From Leucobacter sp. UCMA 4100 (GTDB lineage Bacteria > Actinomycetota > Actinomycetes > Actinomycetales > Microbacteriaceae), in the NCBI RefSeq assembly GCF_027853335.1, contig NZ_JAFEUS010000002.1:2464514-2528513 (forward strand): DNA of 64,000 nucleotides, read 5' to 3'. Below the pieces are notes generated by a model, which saw only the letters and a program-made list of their open reading frames with translations, had not been told where the DNA came from and made no database searches. The position numbers and the translations under genes were made by a program. Below are positions 17,290 through 27,027 of this stretch, one piece after another; the stretch's first letter is position 1, and the number at the start of each line of letters is the position of its first letter.

Positions 17290-18750
17290 ATGACTGCAAC
17301 TGCGAAGCCGTTGACGCTCGCTGAGAAGCTCTGGAATGATCACACTGTTGTGAAGGGCGAGAACGGCGAGCCAGATCTCATCTACATCGACCTGCACCTC
17401 ATTCACGAGGTGACGAGCGCTCAGGCATTTGATGGGCTGCGGGTCGCCGACAGGCCACTGCGCCGGGTCGAACACATGATCGCGACCGAAGACCACAACA
17501 CGCCTACGATGAACATCACGCGCCAGATCGCTGATCTCACGAGCCGCCTGCAGGTCGATACCCTGCGCAAGAACTGCGAAGAGTTCGGTGTTCGACTGCA
17601 CTCGCTCGGTGACGCTGAGCAGGGCATTGTGCACGTCGTTGGCCCGCAGCTCGGCCTCTCGATGCCCGGTATCACGGTGGTGTGTGGCGATAGCCACACC
17701 TCAACCCACGGCGCTTTCGGTGCGCTCGCGTTCGGCATCGGCACGAGCGAGGTCGAGCACGTCATGGCCACGCAAACGCTGCCGTTGAAGCCGTTCAAGA
17801 CGATGGCCATTAATGTCGAAGGCGAGTTGCGCCCCGGCGTTACGGCCAAAGACATTATTCTCGCTGTCATTGCCAAGATCGGAACCGGTGGCGGTCAGGG
17901 CTACGTGCTTGAGTATCGCGGCTCGGCGATCCGCTCGCTGTCGATGGATGGTCGTATGACCATGTGCAACATGTCGATCGAGGCAGGCGCCCGAGCAGGT
18001 ATGGTCGCTCCCGACGAGAAGACCTTCGAGTACGTCAAGGGCAAGCCTCACGCACCGCAGGGTGCCGACTGGGACGCTGCCGTGGAGTACTGGAAGACCC
18101 TCAAGACCGACGAGGGGGCAGAGTTCGACGCAGAGGTGTTCATCGACGCGAGCGCGCTCGAGCCATTCGTGACCTGGGGCACCAACCCGGGGCAGGGCGT
18201 ACTGCTCAGCGACACCGTGCCGCACCCCGAGTCGATTGAAGATCTGAACGCCAGGTCGAACGCCGAGCGCGCGCTTGAGTACATGGATCTCGAGCCAGGA
18301 ACCCCGATGAAGGAGATTCCGGTTGACGTGGTGTTCATGGGGTCGTGCACCAACAGCCGCCTCGACGACCTGCGCGAGTTCACGAGCATCATCAAGGGTA
18401 AGCAGAAGGCCGAGGGAGTGCGCGTGATGGTTGTGCCGGGCTCAGCCCGCGTGCGACTCGAAGCCGAGGCCGAGGGCCTTGACAAGATTGTCGAAGAGTT
18501 CGGCGCTGAGTGGCGCTTCGCTGGCTGCTCGATGTGCCTCGGCATGAACCCCGACCAGCTTGAGCCGGGCGAGCGTTGTGCCTCGACCTCGAACCGTAAC
18601 TTCGAAGGCCGCCAGGGTAAGGGCGGTCGCACGCACCTTGTCTCACCACTCGTTGCCGCAGCAACCGCCATTCGCGGCACGCTTTCGAGCCCGTGGGATC
18701 TTGAGCAAGATGCAGCACAGGGTAACCGCCACGAGAAGCAGGGAGCATAA
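17290..18750 (+). CDS. leuC: 3-isopropylmalate dehydratase large subunit
   Basis: Large subunit (486 residues) of the [4Fe-4S] isomerase that converts 2-isopropylmalate to 3-isopropylmalate in leucine synthesis. The cluster cysteines are visible in MGSCTNSR and in [10 protein letters not shown], and [25 protein letters not shown] is the usual substrate-site region, here spread across residues about 131-155. The ATG at 17290 is chosen over 17275 because AAGGA lies 7 bases before it. It is followed after 2 bases by leuD. Probable leucine-dependent attenuation upstream. Confidence 0.95.
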   Translation: MTATAKPLTLAEKLWNDHTVVKGENGEPDLIYIDLHLIHEVTSAQAFDGLRVADRPLRRVEHMIATEDHNTPTMNITRQIADLTSRLQVDTLRKNCEEFGVRLHSLGDAEQGIVHVVGPQLGLSMPGITVVCGDSHTSTHGAFGALAFGIGTSEVEHVMATQTLPLKPFKTMAINVEGELRPGVTAKDIILAVIAKIGTGGGQGYVLEYRGSAIRSLSMDGRMTMCNMSIEAGARAGMVAPDEKTFEYVKGKPHAPQGADWDAAVEYWKTLKTDEGAEFDAEVFIDASALEPFVTWGTNPGQGVLLSDTVPHPESIEDLNARSNAERALEYMDLEPGTPMKEIPVDVVFMGSCTNSRLDDLREFTSIIKGKQKAEGVRVMVVPGSARVRLEAEAEGLDKIVEEFGAEWRFAGCSMCLGMNPDQLEPGERCASTSNRNFEGRQGKGGRTHLVSPLVAAATAIRGTLSSPWDLEQDAAQGNRHEKQGA

Positions 18751-18752
18751 CC

Positions 18753-19355
18753 ATGGAAAAGTTTGTGACCTTTGACGGTGTAGCGGTCCCTTTGCGCCGC
18801 TCGAACGTCGATACCGACCAGATCATTCCCGCCGAATTCTTGAAACGGGTTACCAAGACTGGCTACGACGACGCACTCTTCTCGCGCTGGCGAGACGACG
18901 AGACCTTCGTGCTGAATCAGCCGGCATACGCGGGAGCACAGATTCTCGTTGCTGGCCCTGACTTTGGAACCGGTTCGTCGCGCGAACACGCCGTATGGGC
19001 GCTGCGTGACTACGGGTTCAAGGTCGTGCTCTCATCACGTTTTGGTGACATCTTTCGAGGCAACTCAGGCAAGCAGGGGCTGCTCGCGGCCCAGGTGAAC
19101 GAGGCCGACATTGAGAAGATCTGGCAGGTCATTGAGGCTGAACCCGGCGTGAAGCTGACAGTCAGCCTAGAAGACCGTGAGGTTCGTGTAGGTAACCTTG
19201 TGGTTCCGTTCGATATCGATGACTACACTCAATGGCGTCTCACTGAAGGGCTCGACGACATTTCTTTGACGCTTCGCAACGAGCAAGCGATCACAGACTT
19301 TGAGGCAACACGACCAGCGTGGATGCCGAAAACGTTACCCGCACATACAAGCTAG
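18753..19355 (+). CDS. leuD: 3-isopropylmalate dehydratase small subunit
   Basis: 200-residue swivel subunit partner of LeuC. Family landmarks are [14 protein letters not shown] near residues 16-29 and the [15 protein letters not shown] loop near 70-84 that closes on the substrate. Start ATG lies 2 bases after the leuC stop, with weak GAGCATAACC upstream, so translation is probably coupled. Only 8 bases separate its stop from the murA start. Confidence 0.95.
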   Translation: MEKFVTFDGVAVPLRRSNVDTDQIIPAEFLKRVTKTGYDDALFSRWRDDETFVLNQPAYAGAQILVAGPDFGTGSSREHAVWALRDYGFKVVLSSRFGDIFRGNSGKQGLLAAQVNEADIEKIWQVIEAEPGVKLTVSLEDREVRVGNLVVPFDIDDYTQWRLTEGLDDISLTLRNEQAITDFEATRPAWMPKTLPAHTS

Positions 19356-19363
19356 GAGTTTGC

Positions 19364-20746
19364 GTGACCAACGAAGACAAGGCTGGCTTGCAGCTCGACT
19401 CAAAAAAGGCGGCTGCACGCGTAGGCCTCACCTCTGATGAGATCATCATCAATGGTGGGAGCCCCTTGAAGGGGCGCATCAAGGTTCGTGGGGCTAAGAA
19501 CCTCGCGACCAAGGCGATGGTCGCATCGCTGCTTGGCAACTCAGAGAGCGTTCTCACGAACGTTCCGAACATCTCTGACGTACGAGTCGTTGCCGGGCTC
19601 CTCGCCCTGCACGGGGTTCTCGTGACCCGCGGTGAGTCAGGCGAGTGGCGCCTCGACCCCACGAACGTCGAGGTGGCCCATAAAGCCGACATTGATGCGC
19701 ACGCCGGTTCGTCACGCATTCCCATCCTGTTCTGCGGCCCGCTGCTGCACCGCCTGGGTGAGGCGTTCATTCCTGACCTGGGCGGCTGCCGCATCGGCGA
19801 CCGTCCCATTGATTTTCACCTCGACGCGCTCCGTGCCTTCGGCGCCGTGATCGAGAAGCAGCCCATGGGCATTAGCCTTGAAGCCCCCAACGGGCTCAAG
19901 GGCGCCAACATCGAGCTGCCGTACCCCTCGGTTGGTGCAACCGAGCAGGTGCTGCTCACGGCCGTGCTCGCTGAGGGCACGACCGAGCTTCGGAACGCGG
20001 CTATCGAGCCAGAGATCGTCGACCTCATCTGTATCCTGCAGAAGATGGGCGCGATCATCAGCATCGAGCCAAACCGTGTGATCTTCATCGAGGGCGTTGA
20101 GAAGCTGCGTGGCTACCGCCACGACGCGATCTTCGACCGTAACGAGGTTGCCAGCTGGGCTGCAGCGGCTCTCGCGACGAAGGGCGACGTATACATCGAG
20201 GGCGCGAAGCAGGAAGAGATGATGACCTTCCTCAACGTCTTCCGCAAGGTCGGCGGCGACTTTGACGTCGAGCATGACGGCATTCGCTTCTACCACCCGG
20301 GCGGCGACCTCAAGCCCGTCGTCATCGAGACTGACGTACACCCTGGCTTCATGACCGACTGGCAACAGCCGCTCGTTGTCGCGCTGACCCAGGCGATCGG
20401 TACCTCGACGATTCACGAGACGGTGTACGAAAACCGTTTCGGCTTCACCGATGCGCTCAACATGATGGGTGCCGATATTACGGTGTACAAGGAGGGTCTC
20501 GGTGACCCCTCTCGCCGCGTGAACCGTCGTGAGTTCGAGCAAGCCGCCGTGATCACGGGGCCAACACCGCTCACGGGCGCTGACATCGAGGTTCCTGACC
20601 TTCGTGGTGGCTTCAGCCACCTCATCGCCGCGCTGACCGCGACGGGGCAGACGAAGGTCACCAACCTTGGCATCATCTCGCGAGGCTACGAAAACTTTAT
20701 TGAGAAGCTTCGCCTGCTTGGCGCAGACTTTATTTACGAGGGCTAG
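19364..20746 (+). CDS. murA: UDP-N-acetylglucosamine 1-carboxyvinyltransferase
   Basis: First committed enzyme of peptidoglycan synthesis, adding enolpyruvate from PEP to UDP-GlcNAc. Lys45-Asn46 in RGAKNLATK match the substrate-binding Lys-Asn. The catalytic cysteine is present in GGCRIGDRP (Cys142), so the enzyme should be fosfomycin-sensitive at that residue. The GTG start at 19364 follows AGGAG at good spacing and gives a 460-residue protein with an N-terminal extension of about 25 residues over the E. coli enzyme. The start lies 8 bases after leuD, an operon layout common in Microbacteriaceae. Confidence 0.93.
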   Translation: MTNEDKAGLQLDSKKAAARVGLTSDEIIINGGSPLKGRIKVRGAKNLATKAMVASLLGNSESVLTNVPNISDVRVVAGLLALHGVLVTRGESGEWRLDPTNVEVAHKADIDAHAGSSRIPILFCGPLLHRLGEAFIPDLGGCRIGDRPIDFHLDALRAFGAVIEKQPMGISLEAPNGLKGANIELPYPSVGATEQVLLTAVLAEGTTELRNAAIEPEIVDLICILQKMGAIISIEPNRVIFIEGVEKLRGYRHDAIFDRNEVASWAAAALATKGDVYIEGAKQEEMMTFLNVFRKVGGDFDVEHDGIRFYHPGGDLKPVVIETDVHPGFMTDWQQPLVVALTQAIGTSTIHETVYENRFGFTDALNMMGADITVYKEGLGDPSRRVNRREFEQAAVITGPTPLTGADIEVPDLRGGFSHLIAALTATGQTKVTNLGIISRGYENFIEKLRLLGADFIYEG

Positions 20747-20793
20747 GGGAGTCATGCCCCGTGAGGGGGCACCCTCGGGCGATAATGGATGTC

Positions 20794-21606
20794 ATGGTAG
20801 AAACGGTCAAAATACGGAGCCGATGGTCAGCAGAAAAAAAGAAACCGAGTTTCTTTTGGCTCCTGGCCTCACTCGTCCTGCCACTGTGGAGTCTCATGGT
20901 GCAGTACCGTTTTACGCCGAACTCGAAGATTCCCCAAAAGGGTGCCTTCATTCTCTCGCCGAACCATTACAGCGAGATTGATCCGATCGTCATCGGGGCC
21001 ATGACCTGGCACATGGGCAGGCTGCCACGCTTTATGGCGAAGGCGAGCCTGTTCAAGATTCCCGTGGTGAAATGGTTGCTCAACGCCTCGGGTCAGATTC
21101 CGGTCGACCGTTCTGGCATTATCGGCAGCACGGGCGACGGTAACCCCATGGGGGCCGCGGCAGAGCTCATTCAGCGCGATGCCTGCGTGATCATTTACCC
21201 CGAGGGAAGCCTCACCCGCGACCCAGACCTCTGGCCTATGCGCGGAAAGTCGGGAGCGGTCAGGCTCGCCCTCGAGGGCGGCATTCCGATCTACCCGGTT
21301 GCTCACTGGGGCACCCAGGAGCTCATGCCACGCTACGGCAAGAAAATTCGGCCCTTCCCGCGCAAACGCATCACGATCGCGATCGGTGATCCGCTCGATC
21401 TTTCTGAGTTTGAGGGGCAGCACATTGACCAGAAAACGGTCACTCGTGCAACCGAGAAGCTCATGAATGAGATCGCGAAGCTGCTTTCTGAGCTGCGCGG
21501 CGAAGAAGCGCCCGAGACCAGATGGAACCCGAGTGCCCGCGGGCAGAGTGAGACTGGCCGCTTCGGCGGCGAGCCCACCGAACCAACGGAGCGCACCGGT
21601 GAGTAA
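20794..21606 (+). CDS. plsC: 1-acyl-sn-glycerol-3-phosphate acyltransferase
   Basis: Membrane-bound acyltransferase making phosphatidic acid from lysophosphatidate. Block I is NHYSEIDP (a variant NHX4D), block III is YPEGSLTRDP, and an N-terminal hydrophobic helix is present. The start is uncertain: ATG 20794 is preferred because GATAAT (20781-20786) ends 7 bases before it, fitting a leaderless mRNA. ATG 20785 and GTG 20761 are in frame. The C-terminal ~50 residues are polar, low in complexity, and overlap the gpsA start. 270 residues from the chosen start. Confidence 0.87.
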   Translation: MVETVKIRSRWSAEKKKPSFFWLLASLVLPLWSLMVQYRFTPNSKIPQKGAFILSPNHYSEIDPIVIGAMTWHMGRLPRFMAKASLFKIPVVKWLLNASGQIPVDRSGIIGSTGDGNPMGAAAELIQRDACVIIYPEGSLTRDPDLWPMRGKSGAVRLALEGGIPIYPVAHWGTQELMPRYGKKIRPFPRKRITIAIGDPLDLSEFEGQHIDQKTVTRATEKLMNEIAKLLSELRGEEAPETRWNPSARGQSETGRFGGEPTEPTERTGE

Positions 21607-22720
21607 TACAACCCAGAAAAAACCGCAGAAACCTGCCCAGAGAAATGCTGGCCGCAAGGTCGCCGTGATCGGTGCTGGCAGCTTCGGCACGACCTTCTCA
21701 AAGGTGCTCGCCGACGCTGGGAACGACGTGACGGTTTGGGCAAGGCGTCACGAGGTCGCGCAAGAGATTCAGGTGGGCAAGCGCAACAGCCAGTACCTGC
21801 CGGGCATCAACCTGCCGAAGACGCTTAAAGCGACACAGGATTTGCAGGATGCGCTGCGCGGTGCTCAGCTCGTCTTCTTAGCGGTACCGAGTTCGTCGTT
21901 TCGCCAGACGCTGCTCGATATTGAGCCATTCTTGCACCACACCGCGGTGCTCGTGAGCCTCATCAAGGGCATCGAGCGCGAGACGAACCTGCGCATGTCT
22001 GAGGTCATCGAAGACACGCTGCACCTCGAACCAGAGCGCATTGCGGTCGTGTCAGGGCCGAACATTGCGCTCGAGATTGCCAAGGAACAGCCGACTGGAG
22101 CGGTGGCCTCGTGCGTTGACGAGAACGTGGCGCAAGAGGTTGCGATTGCCTGCACGACGAGTTACTTTCGCAGCTACGTCAACACCGACGTTGTTGGAAC
22201 CGAGCTTGGCGGCGTGCTGAAGAACCTTATTGCCCTTGCCATCGGCATCGTCGATGGGGTGGGGTACGGCGAAAACACCAAAGCCGCGATTATTACCCGT
22301 GGCCTCGCTGAGATGACCGAGTTCGCGGTTGGGCTCGGCGGTAACCCGGCCACAATGTCTGGCCTTGCTGGCGTCGGCGACCTCATCGCGACGTGCCAGT
22401 CACCGCTTTCGCGCAACAACACCGCTGGCAGGCTCATCGGGCAGGGGTACTCGCTCGAAGAGACCCGCGAACAGATGTCACAAACGGCCGAGGGAATTAC
22501 CTCGGTCGCGCCCGTGCTCGAGATCGCGAAGGAGCGGGGCATCTCGATGCCCATCGTCGAACAGGTGCAAATGGTGCTACGCCAGCAGATGAAACCTGAG
22601 AATCTCGGGCCGCACCTCGCGACCGAAGACGGAGTGCCAACCCCAGAGCTTATGCTTGGAACGGGTAAAGAGTCCATTTGGAAGCGTATTACGAAGAAAC
22701 TCAAGGGGGAGCGATCGTGA
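21599..22720 (+). CDS. gpsA: Glycerol-3-phosphate dehydrogenase [NAD(P)+]
   Basis: Reduces dihydroxyacetone phosphate to sn-glycerol-3-phosphate for phospholipids, feeding PlsC just upstream. The Rossmann motif GAGSFGTTF sits near residues 27-35, and the catalytic-domain segment LKNLIALAIGIVDG near the middle contains the conserved lysine. The GTG at 21599 overlaps the plsC stop by 8 bases. This leaves a basic ~20-residue N-terminal extension compared with the usual ~335-residue family length (373 here). Confidence 0.92.
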   Translation: MSNTTQKKPQKPAQRNAGRKVAVIGAGSFGTTFSKVLADAGNDVTVWARRHEVAQEIQVGKRNSQYLPGINLPKTLKATQDLQDALRGAQLVFLAVPSSSFRQTLLDIEPFLHHTAVLVSLIKGIERETNLRMSEVIEDTLHLEPERIAVVSGPNIALEIAKEQPTGAVASCVDENVAQEVAIACTTSYFRSYVNTDVVGTELGGVLKNLIALAIGIVDGVGYGENTKAAIITRGLAEMTEFAVGLGGNPATMSGLAGVGDLIATCQSPLSRNNTAGRLIGQGYSLEETREQMSQTAEGITSVAPVLEIAKERGISMPIVEQVQMVLRQQMKPENLGPHLATEDGVPTPELMLGTGKESIWKRITKKLKGERS

Positions 22721-23811
22721 TGAAGAAAACACGCGTTGTCATTCTGTTTGGCGGTCGTTCGAGCGAACACACCGTAAGCTGCGTCACCGCGACCGGCATT
22801 CTGCGGGCCATTGACCGCGAACGCTTCGACGTCATTCCGGTCGGCATCACCGAGCAGGGCAGCTTTACGCTCGTTGACGAAGAGACCATGACCTTCACGC
22901 TCGACGAGAAGCCGCTGCGCACGCTCGACGATAACGGAACACGAATCGTCTGGCCAGAGTCAGCGAACACGCGTGAGCTTCGTGTCATCGCTCCGCACGG
23001 GGGAGTGCAGTCGCTCGGCGAGATCGACGTTGTCTTTCCGATGCTGCACGGGCCATGGGGCGAAGACGGTACGGTGCAGGGCTTTCTCGAGCTCACCTCG
23101 ATTCCGTACGTCGGCAACGGCGTGCTCGCTTCATCGGTGTGCATGGACAAGCACGTCTCAAAAACGCTGTTTCAGGCCGCCGGTATTCAGGTCGCGCCGT
23201 GGCGCACCGTCACCCGCATGGACATCGACCGCAATCCTGAGCTCACGGGGCTCTTCGACGAACTCACCTACCCGCTGTTCGTGAAGCCTTCGCGCGCTGG
23301 TTCGTCGGTCGGAGTGAGCCGCGTCACGAGCCCCGAGGGGCTTCCCGAGGCCCTCGACATCGCGTTTCGTGAAGATCACATGGTGCTTGTTGAATCGGCA
23401 ATCGTGGGCCGTGAGGTTGAAATCGCCGTGCTCGAGGGTAGGCAAGGCGAGCTGCCCCGCGCCTCAAGCGCGCTCGGCGAGATCGTGTTTCAGGGCAAAG
23501 ACTTTTACGACTTTGAAGCGAAGTACCTGGGTTCTGATGGAGTGCGCCTCGTGCTGCCAGCGCCCGTTACCGATGCTGAGCTCGCGAGCATCAGCGAGGC
23601 AGCGATTCTCGCGTTCACTGTCGCACAGTGCAACGGGCTCGCGCGCGTTGATTTCTTCCTGACCGACAACGGGCCTGTGCTCAACGAGATCAACACGATG
23701 CCGGGCTTCACCCCGATCTCAATGTACCCGCAGCTGTGGCAGCACTCAGGGCTCGCCTATGCTGACCTCATTACCGAACTCATCGACCTCGCACTCGATA
23801 CCAAGCGCTAA
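22720..23811 (+). CDS. ddl: D-alanine--D-alanine ligase
   Basis: ATP-grasp ligase (363 residues) that makes the D-Ala-D-Ala end of the peptidoglycan stem. FGGRSSEHTVS near residues 9-19 is the N-terminal family motif. FVKPSRAGSSVGVSRV is the ATP-grasp loop, and NEINTMPGFTPISMYP holds the metal ligands and the substrate loop. The ATG shares one base with the gpsA stop (TGATG), so translation is coupled; GGGGGA provides the ribosome site. It closes the murA-plsC-gpsA-ddl run. Confidence 0.94.
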   Translation: MKKTRVVILFGGRSSEHTVSCVTATGILRAIDRERFDVIPVGITEQGSFTLVDEETMTFTLDEKPLRTLDDNGTRIVWPESANTRELRVIAPHGGVQSLGEIDVVFPMLHGPWGEDGTVQGFLELTSIPYVGNGVLASSVCMDKHVSKTLFQAAGIQVAPWRTVTRMDIDRNPELTGLFDELTYPLFVKPSRAGSSVGVSRVTSPEGLPEALDIAFREDHMVLVESAIVGREVEIAVLEGRQGELPRASSALGEIVFQGKDFYDFEAKYLGSDGVRLVLPAPVTDAELASISEAAILAFTVAQCNGLARVDFFLTDNGPVLNEINTMPGFTPISMYPQLWQHSGLAYADLITELIDLALDTKR

Positions 23812-23820
23812 GCCTCGCGG

Positions 23821-24381
23821 CTACTCGCTTTCGGTGGGAGCGTCTTCTGCGGGAGCGTCGTCGGTGGGTTCCGTCGGGTTCTCGTCAGAGGTACCCGAGA
23901 AGTCGAGGCTGTCGCTCACGTTGGTGCACTTGCGTACCTGCGGCAGCTGCGATACTGAGGCGCCGAACTCGGCGATGACTGAGCCGCTTGAGAGATTTGA
24001 ATCGATGACGATCTCGAGGCCGGGCTCGCGACCGTATGCCTCGAACCTGAAGAGCGGGGCCTCAGAGTCGTCCATGATCCAATCGATTCCGTTCACGCTC
24101 ACGCACTGGTCGGTCGTGGGCCCCGAAGGTTCGATGCCGCAGTAGAGCAGCACGCCCGCTGGGTCTCCCCACGCACCGGTTGACTGGGCGTTCGTGTTGC
24201 GTCGCTTCAGCTCGCCGATTTCGTCGGGAAGCCGCACGATCACGTCGGCGCACGCCGGGTCATTCGCGTTCTCGGCTGGATGCATCGGCACCTCGCGAAC
24301 GGAGCAGCCGGTGAGAAGCCCCACGAAGAGGGTTGCGGCACCCGCAGAGGCCAAGAGAGGAGTGAATGATCTGTGACGCAC
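23821..24381 (-). CDS. DUF3515 family lipoprotein
   Basis: 186-residue exported protein. Signal peptide with lipobox LLTGC, lipidated Cys at about residue 26, then a DUF3515-type domain with several cysteines (CADVI, LLYCGIE, QCVSV, RKCTN). DUF3515 proteins are actinobacterial and of unknown function, commonly found next to thiL and ddl as here. The tail is rich in Asp/Glu/Pro/Thr. The GTG start lies 6 bases after TAAGGT (24388-24393 on the minus strand), so the mRNA is probably leaderless. It is convergent with ddl and divergent from thiL. Confidence 0.85.
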   Translation of the reverse strand: MRHRSFTPLLASAGAATLFVGLLTGCSVREVPMHPAENANDPACADVIVRLPDEIGELKRRNTNAQSTGAWGDPAGVLLYCGIEPSGPTTDQCVSVNGIDWIMDDSEAPLFRFEAYGREPGLEIVIDSNLSSGSVIAEFGASVSQLPQVRKCTNVSDSLDFSGTSDENPTEPTDDAPAEDAPTESE

Positions 24382-24434
24382 GACTCAACCTTAATTCATA
24401 AAGCTGAACCGTTTCATGAGCTAGCGTTGAGGGT

Positions 24435-25388
24435 ATGACAGACACGGTTGGAGCGCTCGGCGAGGCCGCGGTACTCGCCCGCATTTTGCCCCATTTTCGA
24501 GGCGGATCGGCGGTAACGCTCGGGCCCGGCGACGACTGCGCCGTGGTCGAGTTTTCTGGGGCTTCGGTTGTGACGGCCGACACGATGATCGAGGGCCACG
24601 ATTTTCGGCTCGACTGGACCCAGCCCGAAGAACTCGGCTGGAAACTTGCGATGACGAACCTTTCTGACGTTGTCGCGATGGGGGCCGTTCCGGTCGCGCT
24701 CACGATTGCGCTCGCCTGCCCTGATGACACCGAGGTCTCGCTGCTTGAGGGCATCGCGCAGGGCATGCAAAACGCGCTCGATCTCGTTGCCCCCGGCTGC
24801 GCCGTGGCGGGCGGTGATCTCGCGCACGCGAGCGAACTCGTGTGCGCCGTGACGGCCCTGGGTGATCTTCGTGGCGAAGCCCCGGTGAAGCGCAGCGGTG
24901 CTCGCGTCGGCGACCAGGTCGCCTATGCCGGTGAGCTCGGCCTCTCGACGCTCGGTCTCGCTGCCCTCTTTGCTCACGGGCCAGAAGCGAGGGAGTTCGC
25001 GCCGCGCGAGGTTCGGGCGCAACTTGCGCCGGTCACCCCGATTGCGTCGGGGCTCCAAGCGGGTGCCTTTCATGCGACGGCGATGATGGATGTTTCTGAC
25101 GGGCTATCGCTTGACGCCGCAAGGCTCGGCAGAGCAAGCGGCGTCACAATTGACCTTGATGGAGCGGCCCTCACGCGACACTTTGGCGTGCAAGACGGAG
25201 TTGTGGTGAGTCTTCGTGCGCTTTTGCACAGCGGCGAAGACCACGGCTTTCTCGCGACCTTTCCCAAAGAACAGCCCGTGCCTCCAGGGTTCTGCCCGAT
25301 CGGGACGGTTCGTGAACGCGGTGAGGCGCTGCTCGTTAACGGCGAGCCGGTGCAGCCTGCGGGGTGGGATCCGTTTCAGAACCGATGA
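24435..25388 (+). CDS. thiL: Thiamine-phosphate kinase
   Basis: 317-residue AIR-synthase-fold kinase that phosphorylates thiamine monophosphate to the diphosphate coenzyme. The Mg/ATP-binding GPGDDCAVV is near residues 31-39. TADTMIEGHDF near 50-60 and NLSDVVAMGA near 75-84 are typical, and MMDVSDGLSLD lies in the C-terminal half. TAGCGT ends 7 bases before the ATG, a leaderless arrangement. Its last 53 bases overlap the 3' end of the convergent pucR-type gene. Confidence 0.92.
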   Translation: MTDTVGALGEAAVLARILPHFRGGSAVTLGPGDDCAVVEFSGASVVTADTMIEGHDFRLDWTQPEELGWKLAMTNLSDVVAMGAVPVALTIALACPDDTEVSLLEGIAQGMQNALDLVAPGCAVAGGDLAHASELVCAVTALGDLRGEAPVKRSGARVGDQVAYAGELGLSTLGLAALFAHGPEAREFAPREVRAQLAPVTPIASGLQAGAFHATAMMDVSDGLSLDAARLGRASGVTIDLDGAALTRHFGVQDGVVVSLRALLHSGEDHGFLATFPKEQPVPPGFCPIGTVRERGEALLVNGEPVQPAGWDPFQNR

Positions 25389-26934
25389 GTGAGAGCGCGA
25401 CGAGTAGGTCTGCCCGGTCGTAGGGGTCGTGCATGTCGCGCCCGAGGAGTTCGCCGATGAGTTTAATGCGGCTTGCCACGGTGTGACGGTGCACCCCGAG
25501 CTGACTCGCGGCTGGGCTGTTTTGGCCGTGGTGCTCAAGCCATACTTCGAGGGTTGCGGTGAGCATCTCGCCGTGCCTGGCATCGTGTTCGCTGAGCGGC
25601 CAGAGCAGTTCGCGGGCACGCTCGGCTGCGCTCTCGCTCTCGCGAAGCAGTGACGTGACGCCCTCACTCATTGCTGCCTCGAAGCTGTGCACGACTTTTT
25701 CAGAGCGGTCGATCTTGGCGTAACGGTACGCGCTCCTCGCTTCGGTGAGGGCGATGTCGATTTCGGCGAGAGGATGCCGCTTCGAGAGCCCCGCAGAGAT
25801 GCCGAGCGACTGACAAAAGCTGCTGAGACGCGCCCGGTGCTTTGGCGGGGTCACGAGAATGAGCCCCTCGTCGTGCGCGCCAAGCAGTACCTCGGTGAGT
25901 TGCGATGCGAAGGTTTGCAATTGCTCGAATCGTTCGTTCGAGAGCGACGAGGTGTCGCCGAAGAAAAAGAGCGCCATGTCGTGTTCGGGAAGGTGGTGTT
26001 GAAACGCGCTGCTCACCTCGTGAGCCGTCTCGGTCTCGCCGCTCAGCAGGAGCGTCAGCACCGCGCTCTTGAGCTGTGAACGGCCCGACGAGAGCTGCCG
26101 GTGCTGCTCGAAGTGGAGTGCCGCGAGGGTTGCGACCTGCTCAAGAGCGCTGTGCTCTGCGTGGTCAAGGGGCTGCGTGCTCTCGACCGCGATGATGCCC
26201 TGCACCCCAGCGATGCCACCCACGGTCTGTAAGTGAACACGCTCACCCTCGTGTTGCCTAGTGACGTTGGCGCGTATTCCGCGCTCTCCGATCTCGCTGA
26301 TGGCGGCGACGATCCACGGCGCGCTCGTGTGCTCGCGACCGGCCGCACCAGAGGCATGAATGAGGATCCCCCGCGCATTTGATAGCGTGACCCAGCGATC
26401 AAGGCGGGTCGCCAGCTCGTCGATCGCGGCCGTGAGCCCGAGCCTGCGCAACGCGGCACGCGAGATGGCGCGTTGGGTTTCGAGGCTCCAGCGTTCGCGC
26501 TCGAAACCGATCGCTGCGATCTGGCGTGTCGCGAGCTGCGTGATGGCGATGAAGGGGGTGTCGTAGGGCACGCGAAAGAGGGGGAGACCCGTCTCATCGC
26601 AGGCGGCGATGAGCGGGTGCAGAATGCGATCGTGCATGATCTCTACGGCGAAGCCGAGTGCGCTCACGCCGGCCTCCCTGAGTCGTTCGACGTAGTCGCG
26701 TGCCTGTTCGTCGCTCAGCTCATTCGTGAACTGGCTGCCCGTCGTGAGGAGCACGGTGCGAGGGGTGAGGAAGGGGGTGGGGTCGGTTAGCTCGCTCGAG
26801 TGCACCCACTGCACGGGTGTTTCAGCCGCCTCTTCGCTCTGGCCGGCGATCATGACGAGACCGAGTTCGTAGCTCGACATGATGTCGCCGAGCGTGATCG
26901 TGTGCTGGTGCGTTGTGGGGGTGGTCGTGAGCAT
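25336..26934 (-). CDS. PucR family transcriptional regulator
   Basis: 532-residue regulator. An N-terminal PucR domain opens with TLGDIMSSYELGLVMIAGQ and contains LLTTGSQF. A central GGDEF-like/CdaR segment follows, and a C-terminal helix-turn-helix of the PucR_C type carries HRHTVASRIKLIGELLGRD near the end. The ATG at 26934 is chosen because GGAGG lies 9 bases upstream. It is divergent from gabT-gabD with TGTCG/CGACA repeats between, so it probably controls GABA catabolism; PucR-type GabR activators are known in actinobacteria. The 3' end overlaps thiL. Confidence 0.87.
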   Translation of the reverse strand: MLTTTPTTHQHTITLGDIMSSYELGLVMIAGQSEEAAETPVQWVHSSELTDPTPFLTPRTVLLTTGSQFTNELSDEQARDYVERLREAGVSALGFAVEIMHDRILHPLIAACDETGLPLFRVPYDTPFIAITQLATRQIAAIGFERERWSLETQRAISRAALRRLGLTAAIDELATRLDRWVTLSNARGILIHASGAAGREHTSAPWIVAAISEIGERGIRANVTRQHEGERVHLQTVGGIAGVQGIIAVESTQPLDHAEHSALEQVATLAALHFEQHRQLSSGRSQLKSAVLTLLLSGETETAHEVSSAFQHHLPEHDMALFFFGDTSSLSNERFEQLQTFASQLTEVLLGAHDEGLILVTPPKHRARLSSFCQSLGISAGLSKRHPLAEIDIALTEARSAYRYAKIDRSEKVVHSFEAAMSEGVTSLLRESESAAERARELLWPLSEHDARHGEMLTATLEVWLEHHGQNSPAASQLGVHRHTVASRIKLIGELLGRDMHDPYDRADLLVALSLIGSETDPTPQAAPARR

Positions 26935-26980
26935 GTGGGTTGGCCTCCGGCGTGTCGCTCGTGACTGAATTTCGGTACCC

Positions 26981-27027
26981 GTGTCGCAATCGACAGGGTG
27001 TCGTAATAATTCTATCGCTTTCGACAC
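26981..27027. promoter_or_regulatory. Candidate PucR operators between pucR and gabT
   Basis: TGTCG-CAAT-CGACA (26982-26995) is an inverted repeat. GTGTCG (26998-27003) and CGACAC (27022-27027) form a second, wider one. A further CGTGTCGC lies at about 26951-26958. The clustering of one half-site in the only divergent gap suggests regulator binding. Confidence 0.5.

Noticed and set aside
25336-25388. Overlap of thiL and the PucR-type gene as a frameshift sign
   Set aside because: Both proteins keep family ends; convergent overlaps of this size are common in compact genomes.
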